Below are positions 1-5,542 of a stretch of 5,615 nucleotides of DNA, one piece after another. The position numbers were made by a program, and so were the translations under genes. Origin of the DNA: Gammaproteobacteria bacterium (GTDB lineage Bacteria > Pseudomonadota > Gammaproteobacteria > S012-40); NCBI GenBank assembly GCA_026982215.1, contig JALSHN010000052.1:1-5615 (forward strand), written 5' to 3'. The notes below the pieces were generated by a model that saw nothing but the letters and a program-made list of their open reading frames with translations, was not told the origin of the DNA and ran no database searches. The first letter of the stretch is position 1. Each line of letters begins with the position of its first letter.

Positions 1-1702
1 CGACGAAGACGTGGTCCAGCGGGAGATGAAGCTGGTCCCCTACAAGATCGTGCGCGCCGACAACGGCGACGCCTGGGTGGAGGCCCGCGGCAAAAAGATG
101 GCGCCGCCGGAGATCTCCGCCCGCGTACTCATGAAGCTCAAGAAAGACGCCGAGGCCTATCTGGGCGAGGAGATCAAGGAGGCGGTGATCACCGTGCCCG
201 CCTACTTCAACGACTCCCAGCGCCAAGCCACCAAGGATGCCGGCCGTATCGCCGGGCTGGAGGTGAAGCGCATCATCAACGAGCCCACCGCCGCAGCCCT
301 GGCCTACGGCATGGACAAGAAAAAGGGCGATGCCAAAATCGCCGTTTACGATCTGGGTGGCGGCACCTTCGACATCTCCATCATCGAGATGGCCGAGGTG
401 GACGGCGAGCGCCAGTTCGAGGTGCTGGCCACCAACGGTGACACCTTCCTCGGTGGCGAGGACTTCGACAAGCGCCTGATCGACTACATCGTCGAGGAAT
501 TCAAGAAAGACACTGGGATCGACCTCTCCAACGATCCCCTGGCGCTGCAGCGTCTGAAAGAGGCCGCCGAGAAGGCCAAGATCGAACTCTCCTCCACCAC
601 CCAGACGGAGATCAACCTCCCCTACATCACCGCCGACGCCAGCGGACCCAAGCACCTCAACCTGAAGGTGACCCGGGCCAAGCTGGAGTCCTTGGTGGAG
701 GACCTCATCGAGCGCACCATCGAGCCGTGCAAGACCGCCCTCAAGGACGCCGGCTTGTCCGCCTCCGACATCGACGACGTGATCCTGGTGGGTGGCCAGA
801 CCCGCATGCCCAAGGTGCAGGAGAAAGTCAAGGAATTCTTCGGCCGCGAGCCGCGCAAGGACGTCAACCCCGACGAGGCGGTGGCCATCGGTGCCGCCAT
901 CCAGGCCGGTGTGCTGGGTGGCGAGGTAAAGGACGTGTTGCTGCTCGACGTCACCCCGCTGTCCCTGGGTATCGAGACCATGGGCGGGGTGATGACCAAG
1001 CTCATCGAGAAGAACACCACCATCCCCACCAAGGCCACCCAGATCTTCTCCACCGCCGAGGACAACCAGACCGCGGTGACCATCCACGTGCTCCAGGGCG
1101 AGCGCGAGATGGCCTCGGCCAACAAGTCGCTGGGGCGGTTCGACCTCACCGACATCCCCCCGGCGCCGCGGGGCGTGCCCCAGATCGAGGTGACCTTCGA
1201 CATCGATGCCAACGGCATCCTGCACGTCTCGGCCAAGGACAAGGCCACCGGCAAGGAGCAGCGCATCGAGATCAAGGCCAGCTCGGGGCTCTCCGAGGAG
1301 GAGATCGAGCGCATGATCCGCGATGCCGAGGCCCATGCCGAGGAAGACCGCAAGTTCCACGAACTGGTCACCGCCCGCAACCAGGCGGACAACCTCATCC
1401 ACGGCGTGGAGAAGTCCCTCAAGGAGTTGGGTGACAAGGTGGCCGAAGACGAGCGCAAGGCCATCGACGAGGCCATCGCCGAGCTCAAGAAGGCCATGGA
1501 GGGCGACGACAAGGGCGAGATCGAGGCCAAGACCCAGCGCCTGGCCGAGCTCTCCGCCAAGTTGGCCGAGCGGGTCTATCAGCAAGGTCAGGGGACGGCC
1601 GAGCAAGGCACCGCCGGCGGCGACCAGGCGCAGGCCAAGAAGGCCGCCGGAGACGACGTGGTGGATGCCGAGTTCGAGGAGGTCAAGGACGATCAGAAAT
1701 AA
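1..1702 (+). CDS. dnaK: Chaperone protein DnaK (Hsp70), 5' truncated by window edge
   Basis: This is the cytosolic ATP-dependent Hsp70 chaperone, which binds exposed hydrophobic peptide segments and works with DnaJ and GrpE. The reading frame is open from base 2 and ends at a TAA. The GTG at 11 is internal, not a start: alignment from memory with E. coli DnaK puts the first visible residues (DEDVVQRE) near residue 80, so the N-terminal phosphate loop (DLGTTNS) is outside the window. Visible nucleotide-binding-domain motifs are NEPTAAALAYG (from nt 278), DLGGGTFD (from nt 350) and DDVILVGGQTRMP (from nt 773). The hydrophobic interdomain linker VLLLD lies near nt 935-949. The beta-sandwich substrate domain and helical lid follow, and the conserved acidic tail DDVVDAEFEEVKDD is at nt 1652-1696. 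No frameshift or missing motif is seen in the visible part. grpE is expected upstream but is not in the window. Confidence 0.98.
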   Translation, partial: DEDVVQREMKLVPYKIVRADNGDAWVEARGKKMAPPEISARVLMKLKKDAEAYLGEEIKEAVITVPAYFNDSQRQATKDAGRIAGLEVKRIINEPTAAALAYGMDKKKGDAKIAVYDLGGGTFDISIIEMAEVDGERQFEVLATNGDTFLGGEDFDKRLIDYIVEEFKKDTGIDLSNDPLALQRLKEAAEKAKIELSSTTQTEINLPYITADASGPKHLNLKVTRAKLESLVEDLIERTIEPCKTALKDAGLSASDIDDVILVGGQTRMPKVQEKVKEFFGREPRKDVNPDEAVAIGAAIQAGVLGGEVKDVLLLDVTPLSLGIETMGGVMTKLIEKNTTIPTKATQIFSTAEDNQTAVTIHVLQGEREMASANKSLGRFDLTDIPPAPRGVPQIEVTFDIDANGILHVSAKDKATGKEQRIEIKASSGLSEEEIERMIRDAEAHAEEDRKFHELVTARNQADNLIHGVEKSLKELGDKVAEDERKAIDEAIAELKKAMEGDDKGEIEAKTQRLAELSAKLAERVYQQGQGTAEQGTAGGDQAQAKKAAGDDVVDAEFEEVKDDQK

Positions 1703-1727
1703 TCCCGAGACATTGGCATGGACGGAG

Positions 1728-1757
1728 GGACACGCGGGCACCCGCGTGTCCTTTCGT
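1728..1757 (+). terminator. Hairpin with T-rich tail between dnaK and dnaJ (terminator or attenuator)
   Basis: GGACACGCGGG (1728-1738) and CCCGCGTGTCC (1741-1751) are a perfect 11-bp inverted repeat. Allowing a four-base loop, the stem has 10 pairs. It is followed directly by TTTCGT and, a few bases on, another short T run. The shape fits an intrinsic terminator, but the T-tract is short and interrupted, so partial read-through into dnaJ is likely. It could reduce dnaJ expression relative to dnaK, or act as an mRNA stabilising or processing hairpin. Confidence 0.65.
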
Positions 1758-1811
1758 CGTTTCCGGAACCCATGAACGAGGCGCGCGAACGCCGCGATTG
1801 CGCGAGAGACG

Positions 1812-2948
1812 ATGGCAAAACGTGACTACTACGAGATTCTAGGGGTCTCCCGTACCGCCACCGAGGCCGAAATCAAACGGGCCTTTCGCAAAGTGGCGAT
1901 GAAATATCACCCCGACCGTAACCCCGACGACCCCCGGGCCGAGGAGAAATTCAAGGAGGCCAAAGAGGCCTACGACATTCTCTCCGATCCCCAAAAACGG
2001 GCCGCCTACGACCAGTTCGGCCATGCCGGAGTAGATCCTGGAGCGGCGGCCGGTGCCGGTGGTTTCGGCCCCGGCGGCCCCAGTTTCTCCGACATCTTCG
2101 GTGACATCTTCGGTGACATCTTCGGTGCCGCCGGGGGCCGGAGTGGTGCCAGACCCCGCCGCGGCGCCGACCTGCGCTACAACGTCGAACTCTCGCTGGA
2201 AGAAGCGGTGTTCGGCACCACGGTGAAGATCCGTGTTCCCACCTACGTCACCTGCGAAACCTGTGACGGCAGCGGCGCGCGTCCGGGCAGCGGCCCCACC
2301 GTCTGTCCCACCTGCCGTGGTGCCGGGCAGGTGCGCATGCAGCAGGGCTTCTTCACCATCCAACAGACCTGTCCCCGCTGCGGTGGCCGTGGCGAGGTGA
2401 TCTCCGATCCCTGCCCGGACTGCCACGGCGAAGGCCGGGTACGCAAGGAAAAGGTCCTCTCCGCCAAGATCCCCCCCGGGGTGGACACCGGAGACCGCAT
2501 CCGCCTCGCCGGCGAGGGGGAGGCCGGGGAACACGGTGCCCCACCGGGGGATCTCTACGTCCAGATCCACGTCCGTCCCCACCCCATCTTCACCCGCGAG
2601 GGCGACGACCTCTACTGCGAGGTGCCGGTGAGCTTCACCACCGCCGCCCTGGGTGGCGAGCTGGAGGTACCCACCCTCGACGGCCGGGTGAAGCTGCAGA
2701 TCCCCCCCGAGACCCAGACCGGACGGGTGTTCCGCCTGCGCGGCAAGGGGGTGAAACCGGTACGGGGCGGCGCCCCCGGGGATCAACTGGTACGAGTGGT
2801 GGTGGAGACTCCGGTGAATCTCACCACACGGCAAAAGGAACTGCTGCGCGAATTCGAGAAAACCCTGGGCAACAACGACCGACACAACCCCCAGGCCAAG
2901 GGCTGGCTGGACAAAGTCAAGGCCTTCTTCGAGGACATGAAATTCTAA
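1812..2948 (+). CDS. dnaJ: Chaperone protein DnaJ (type I Hsp40 co-chaperone)
   Basis: DnaJ delivers unfolded clients to DnaK and stimulates its ATPase. The 378-residue product is complete and matches the usual family length (E. coli 376). The J domain covers about residues 1-70, with the DnaK-contacting HPD motif at 33-35. A Gly/Phe-rich linker follows at about 71-115 and carries three successive DIFG units. The zinc-binding region has all four CxxCxGxG repeats intact: C148/C151, C165/C168, C187/C190 and C201/C204. The C-terminal substrate-binding domains follow, with PPGVDTGDRIRLAGEGEAG and a GDLYV segment. The ATG start gives the canonical N-terminus MAKRDYYEILGV. Its ribosome binding site is weak (GAGAG at 1804-1808, close to the ATG). 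It lies 109 bases after dnaK, separated by a terminator-like hairpin, so it may be expressed at a lower level than dnaK. Confidence 0.98.
   Translation: MAKRDYYEILGVSRTATEAEIKRAFRKVAMKYHPDRNPDDPRAEEKFKEAKEAYDILSDPQKRAAYDQFGHAGVDPGAAAGAGGFGPGGPSFSDIFGDIFGDIFGAAGGRSGARPRRGADLRYNVELSLEEAVFGTTVKIRVPTYVTCETCDGSGARPGSGPTVCPTCRGAGQVRMQQGFFTIQQTCPRCGGRGEVISDPCPDCHGEGRVRKEKVLSAKIPPGVDTGDRIRLAGEGEAGEHGAPPGDLYVQIHVRPHPIFTREGDDLYCEVPVSFTTAALGGELEVPTLDGRVKLQIPPETQTGRVFRLRGKGVKPVRGGAPGDQLVRVVVETPVNLTTRQKELLREFEKTLGNNDRHNPQAKGWLDKVKAFFEDMKF
2091..2126 (+). repeat. Three perfect tandem copies of a 12-bp unit in dnaJ
   Basis: GACATCTTCGGT occurs three times back to back (2091-2102, 2103-2114, 2115-2126), encoding DIFG-DIFG-DIFG in the Gly/Phe-rich linker. 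E. coli DnaJ has similar but not identical units (DIFG, DVFG, DIFG). Here the copies are identical at the DNA level, so copy number could change by slippage without shifting the frame. Confidence 0.9.
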
Positions 2949-2969
2949 GGCCCGAGGGCCATGGGGGCG

Positions 2970-2976
2970 AGGAGGA
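2970..2976 (+). promoter_or_regulatory. Ribosome binding site of the DsrE-like gene; decides its start
   Basis: AGGAGGA is a near-perfect Shine-Dalgarno sequence. GGAGG ends six bases before the ATG at 2982. The alternative in-frame ATG at 2961 lies upstream of this site and has no comparable sequence in front of it, and the ATG at 2988 is spaced too far. This supports 2982 as the start. Confidence 0.8.
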
Positions 2977-2981
2977 AGACC

Positions 2982-3452
2982 ATGACGATGAACAGACTCG
3001 GCGGGCTGATCCTATTGTGGCTGACGGCCCCCTGGGCCCTGGCCCAAGAAGACGCCACCACGGTGGACGATCTGATCTTCCCCGGCGACGAGCCGGCCAA
3101 CAAGGTGGTCTATCAATTCAACAAGGCCGACCCCGCCTATCAAAAGGCGGTGTTGTTCTCCGTCGGCGCCATGGTACGCAAATACGGCGACAACATCCGC
3201 ATCGTGGTGGTGGCCATCGGCCCCGGCATCCACATCCTCGCCAAGCACCCCAAACGCCCCGTACCCCAGGAGATCCGCGAGCGGGTGAGCAGCCTGGCGC
3301 AATACGGCGTAGAATTCCACGCCTGTGGCAACACCATGAAATCCCTGGGGTGGACGGAAAAAGACCTTCACCCCTTCGTCAAGCGGGTGGAAGTGGGGGC
3401 GGCCGACCTCATGGAGCTGCAACAACAGGGCTATGCCTACATCAGCTGGTGA
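2982..3452 (+). CDS. Exported DsrE/DsrF-like family protein
   Basis: From the ATG at 2982 this is a 156-residue protein; an ATG at 2961 would add seven residues ahead of the signal peptide and lacks a ribosome binding site. Residues 1-21 look like a Sec signal peptide: one arginine (R5), a hydrophobic core (GGLILLWL) and an ALA cleavage site before QE, so a periplasmic location is inferred. The mature part resembles small single-domain DsrE/YchN-like proteins: a KVVYQFN strand, an IRIVVVAIGPGIH strand-turn, a GVEFHACGNTM motif with the only cysteine at C115, and the terminal LQQQGYAYI. DsrE-fold relatives include subunits of DsrEFH and TusBCD sulfur-transfer complexes, where a conserved cysteine carries sulfur. 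Whether this exported, single-cysteine form does so is unknown. It sits 33 bases after dnaJ and 34 before dapB, so it is probably co-transcribed with both. The family call is firm; the function is not. Confidence 0.85.
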   Translation: MTMNRLGGLILLWLTAPWALAQEDATTVDDLIFPGDEPANKVVYQFNKADPAYQKAVLFSVGAMVRKYGDNIRIVVVAIGPGIHILAKHPKRPVPQEIRERVSSLAQYGVEFHACGNTMKSLGWTEKDLHPFVKRVEVGAADLMELQQQGYAYISW

Positions 3453-3456
3453 ACCG

Positions 3457-3473
3457 AATCCAACCAATCCAAC
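3457..3473 (+). repeat. Two-copy 9-bp tandem repeat before the dapB ribosome binding site
   Basis: AATCCAAC occurs at 3457-3464 and again at 3466-3473 with one base between. The segment is C/A-rich and stands out from the GC-rich surroundings, so it should be weakly structured in RNA. It may keep the dapB ribosome binding site accessible, but could be chance. Confidence 0.6.
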
Positions 3474-3474
3474 A

Positions 3475-3480
3475 AAGGAG
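3475..3480 (+). promoter_or_regulatory. Ribosome binding site of dapB
   Basis: AAGGAG lies six bases before the ATG at 3487. It rules out an upstream in-frame ATG at 3433, which falls inside the DsrE-like gene and would add 18 residues unlike any DapB N-terminus. Confidence 0.85.
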
Positions 3481-3486
3481 AGACCG

Positions 3487-4296
3487 ATGAAGATCGCCAT
3501 CGCCGGGGCCGCCGGGCGCATGGGGCGGGTATTGGTGGAGGCCGTGGTGGCGGCCGAGGGGGCCGAGCTCAGCGGTGCCCTGGAGCGCCCGGATCACCCC
3601 TTGCTGGGACAAGACGCCGGCGAGATCGCCGGGGCCGGCCGGCTGGGGGTTTCCCTGAGCGCCGATCGCCAGGCGGTGGCGGCGGCCTGCGACGTCCTCA
3701 TCGACTTCACCCTCCCCCACTCCACCGTGGCCGACGTCGCCGCCGCCCGCGAGGCCGGTTGCGCCATGGTCATCGGCACCACCGGCCTCGACGCAGCGCA
3801 GCAGGCCGCGATTCGCGAGGCGGCCGGCGAGATCCCCATCGTCTGGGCACCCAACATGAGCGTCGGCGTCAACCTGGTGCTCAAACTGCTGGACCTGGCC
3901 GCCCGAGTGCTGGGGGACGAAGTGGACATCGAGATCATCGAGGCCCACCACCGCCACAAAGTGGACGCCCCCTCCGGCACCGCGCTGGCCATGGGCGAGA
4001 CCGTGGCCCGGGCCCTGGGGCGCGATCTGGAGAAGGTGGCCGTCTATGGCCGCCAGGGACACACCGGCGAGCGCCCGCGCGAGGTCATCGGCTTCGAGAC
4101 CATCCGCGCCGGCGACATCGTCGGCGAACACACGGTGATGTTCGCCGGCATCGGCGAACGGGTGGAGATCAGCCACAAGGCCAGCTCGCGGATGACCTTC
4201 GCCAAGGGCGCGGTGCGCGCCGCCCTGTGGCTGGCCGGTCGCTCTCCCGGTCTTTACGACATGCAGGATGTCCTGGGCCTCAAGGACGGCGGATGA
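3487..4296 (+). CDS. dapB: 4-hydroxy-tetrahydrodipicolinate reductase DapB
   Basis: DapB reduces 4-hydroxy-tetrahydrodipicolinate to tetrahydrodipicolinate with NAD(P)H, the second dedicated step of the cytosolic diaminopimelate/lysine pathway. The product has 269 residues (E. coli 273). The start at 3487 gives the typical N-terminus MKIAIAGAAGRMG, with the dinucleotide-binding loop GAAGRMG at 7-13. E33-R34 match the E. coli pair next to the cofactor ribose. GTTG is at 97-100. The signature EAHHRHK is at 152-158, with H154 and K158 matching the E. coli catalytic residues H159 and K163. DAPSGTA at 160-166 is the substrate-binding loop. The C-terminal segment HKASSRMTFA and GLYDMQDVL are as expected. 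It has a good ribosome binding site and lies 34 bases behind the DsrE-like gene, probably in the same transcript. Its stop codon overlaps a possible carA promoter. Confidence 0.98.
   Translation: MKIAIAGAAGRMGRVLVEAVVAAEGAELSGALERPDHPLLGQDAGEIAGAGRLGVSLSADRQAVAAACDVLIDFTLPHSTVADVAAAREAGCAMVIGTTGLDAAQQAAIREAAGEIPIVWAPNMSVGVNLVLKLLDLAARVLGDEVDIEIIEAHHRHKVDAPSGTALAMGETVARALGRDLEKVAVYGRQGHTGERPREVIGFETIRAGDIVGEHTVMFAGIGERVEISHKASSRMTFAKGAVRAALWLAGRSPGLYDMQDVLGLKDGG
4120..4149 (+). repeat. Inverted repeat inside dapB
   Basis: CGGCGAACA (4122-4130) and TGTTCGCCG (4139-4147) are perfect inverted copies around an eight-base loop. A wobble pair and one further GC pair extend the stem to 11. It lies in the conserved GEHTVMFAG coding segment and has no T-tract, so it is not a terminator. 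It may be a by-product of codon choice. Confidence 0.55.
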
Positions 4297-4322
4297 CAAG
4301 CCCGCGCCGGGGCGGCTAAAAT
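4293..4322 (+). promoter_or_regulatory. Putative sigma-70 promoter for carA
   Basis: ATGACA (4293-4298, five of six matches to TTGACA) and TAAAAT (4317-4322, five of six to TATAAT) are separated by 18 bases. The TAAAAT stands out in a GC-rich gap. The -35 box overlaps the dapB stop codon. Transcription would begin near 4329, giving a leader of about 75 bases before carA. No clear ArgR operator is visible. This is a prediction by eye. Confidence 0.5.
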
Positions 4323-4349
4323 AGCCCGAGATTTCACGACCCCACGACC

Positions 4350-4385
4350 AGCGGGAGGCATCGGGTGGATACCTCCCGCTTTCGT
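4350..4385 (+). terminator. Terminator-like hairpin between dapB and carA (terminator or carA attenuator)
   Basis: AGCGGGAGG (4350-4358) and CCTCCCGCT (4372-4380) form a perfect 9-bp stem. After one mismatch, ATC and GAT add three more pairs around a GGGTG loop. The stem runs into TTTCGT, the same tail as in the dnaK-dnaJ hairpin. It would end dapB transcripts. Because the likely carA promoter lies upstream of it, it may also sit in the carA leader and attenuate that transcript. The T-tract is short, so efficiency is uncertain. Confidence 0.65.
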
Positions 4386-4395
4386 ATGCCCGCCC

Positions 4396-4402
4396 GGAGG
4401 AG
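4396..4402 (+). promoter_or_regulatory. Ribosome binding site of carA; supports the UUG start
   Basis: GGAGGAG lies just before the TTG at 4406, with GGAGG five bases upstream of it. Reading upstream in the carA frame through this gap shows no ATG, GTG or TTG, and the next in-frame ATG downstream would remove conserved N-terminal sequence. The TTG is therefore the start. Confidence 0.88.
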
Positions 4403-4405
4403 ACC

Positions 4406-5539
4406 TTGCGCAAACCAGCCCTGTTGGCCCTCGCCGATGGCAGTGTGTTCCACGGTGAATCCATCGGCGCCGAGGGCGCCACCGTCGGGGAGGTGGTGTT
4501 CAACACCGCCATGACCGGCTATCAAGAGATCCTCACCGATCCCTCGTATGCCCGCCAGATCGTCACCCTCACCTACCCCCACATCGGCAACGTCGGCATC
4601 AACCCCGAAGACGCCGAATCCGAAGGGATCCACGCCGCGGGGCTGGTGATCCGTCACCTCTCGCCCCTGGTGAGCAACTGGCGCGCCCAGATGCCCCTGG
4701 AGGAATACCTTGCCCTGCAGGGCACGGTGGCCATCGCCGGGATCGACACCCGCCGCCTCACCCGCCTCCTGCGCGAGAAAGGGGCCCAGGCCGGATGCAT
4801 CGTCGCCGGCGATGGCCTCGACGAGGCCGAGGCGGTGGCCCGCGCCCGGGCGTTCCCGGGCCTGGCCGGCATGGACCTGGCCCGGGAAGTGACCTGCTCC
4901 CGCCCCTACGACTGGTTCGAGGCCGAATGGCGATTGGAGAATGGGCACCCCCGCCGGGACCCCGCCGAGTTGCCCTGGAACGTGGTGGTGTACGACTTCG
5001 GCGTCAAGCGCAACATCCTGCGCATGCTGGTGGAGCGGGGCTGCAAGGTCACCGTGGTCCCCGCCACCACCCCGGTGGTCGACGTCCTGGCACTCGCTCC
5101 CCATGGGGTGATGCTCTCCAACGGCCCCGGCGACCCCGAGCCCTGTGATTATGCCATCGCCGCCATTGCCGAGCTGCTGGAGCGCAAAATTCCCCTGTTC
5201 GGCATCTGTCTGGGGCATCAGCTCCTCGCCCTGGCCAGCGGCGCCCGCACCGAAAAGATGAAATTCGGCCATCACGGCGCCAACCATCCGGTGCAAGACC
5301 TGGCCAGTGGGCGGGTGATGATCACCTCCCAGAACCACGGCTTCGCGGTGGCCGAGGCCAGCCTCCCCGACCACCTCCAGCCCACCCACCGTTCCCTGTT
5401 CGACGGCAGCCTCCAGGGCATCGCCCATCGGGAATGTCCTGCCTTCGGTTTCCAGGGCCACCCCGAGGCCAGCCCCGGCCCCCACGACGTGGCCTCACTG
5501 TTCGACCGTTTCCTCGACCTCATGCAAGCCAGGAGCTGA
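4406..5539 (+). CDS. carA: Carbamoyl phosphate synthetase small (glutaminase) subunit CarA
   Basis: CarA hydrolyses glutamine and channels ammonia to CarB, which makes carbamoyl phosphate for arginine and pyrimidine synthesis in the cytosol. The product has 377 residues (E. coli 382) and starts at TTG, as E. coli carA is known to do. The N-terminal CPSase small-chain domain includes MTGYQEILTDPSY, TYPHIGNVG and IDTRRLTRLLREKGAQ. The class I glutamine amidotransferase domain begins near residue 191 (NVVVYDFGVKRNILRML), with NGPGDP at 239-244. The nucleophile C268 sits in GICLGHQLLALASG, and H352 and E354 in GHPEASPGPH complete the triad. KMKFGHHGANHPV and the SQNHGFAV segment are present. All catalytic residues are intact. 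It has its own likely promoter and a structured leader. A YdcH-like gene follows after three bases; carB is expected beyond the window. Confidence 0.98.
   Translation: MRKPALLALADGSVFHGESIGAEGATVGEVVFNTAMTGYQEILTDPSYARQIVTLTYPHIGNVGINPEDAESEGIHAAGLVIRHLSPLVSNWRAQMPLEEYLALQGTVAIAGIDTRRLTRLLREKGAQAGCIVAGDGLDEAEAVARARAFPGLAGMDLAREVTCSRPYDWFEAEWRLENGHPRRDPAELPWNVVVYDFGVKRNILRMLVERGCKVTVVPATTPVVDVLALAPHGVMLSNGPGDPEPCDYAIAAIAELLERKIPLFGICLGHQLLALASGARTEKMKFGHHGANHPVQDLASGRVMITSQNHGFAVAEASLPDHLQPTHRSLFDGSLQGIAHRECPAFGFQGHPEASPGPHDVASLFDRFLDLMQARS
5531..5535 (+). promoter_or_regulatory. Ribosome binding site of the YdcH-like gene, inside the carA end
   Basis: AGGAG lies within the last codons of carA, seven bases before the ATG at 5543. 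This placement suggests co-transcription and possibly translational coupling with carA. Confidence 0.75.
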
Positions 5540-5542
5540 ATC

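Noticed and set aside
11..13. GTG as a start codon for dnaK
   Set aside because: The frame is open upstream to the window edge with DnaK-like residues, and a start here would remove the essential N-terminal phosphate loop.
622..1560. Long minus-strand open frame (312 codons) opposite dnaK
   Set aside because: The opposite strand encodes unmistakable DnaK. The minus frame is low-complexity, rich in Ser, and resembles no family; GC-rich codon use commonly leaves such antisense frames open.
1839..2885. Long minus-strand open frame (348 codons) opposite dnaJ
   Set aside because: It mirrors the full dnaJ gene, is Gly/Ala-rich with no recognisable motif, and is best explained as a codon-bias shadow.
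2949..2960. Small GGCC palindrome after the dnaJ stop
   Set aside because: The stem is only four to five pairs with no T-tract, so it is too weak to call a terminator.
3442..4512. Minus-strand open frame (356 codons) opposite dapB and the carA start
   Set aside because: It spans a gene boundary, promoter and terminator of the plus strand, has a composition typical of a shadow frame, and shows no recognisable domain.
4365..4514. GTG-started leader frame before carA with a GGGAGG upstream
   Set aside because: The spacing to the GTG is good, but the frame runs about 100 bases into carA, its product has no run of arginine or pyrimidine-related codons typical of a leader peptide, and the GGGAGG is explained as part of the hairpin stem.
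4334..5485. Minus-strand open frame (383 codons) opposite carA
   Set aside because: Although slightly longer than carA, it is rich in Gly, Val, His and Ala with no motif, while the plus strand carries a full CarA with catalytic triad.
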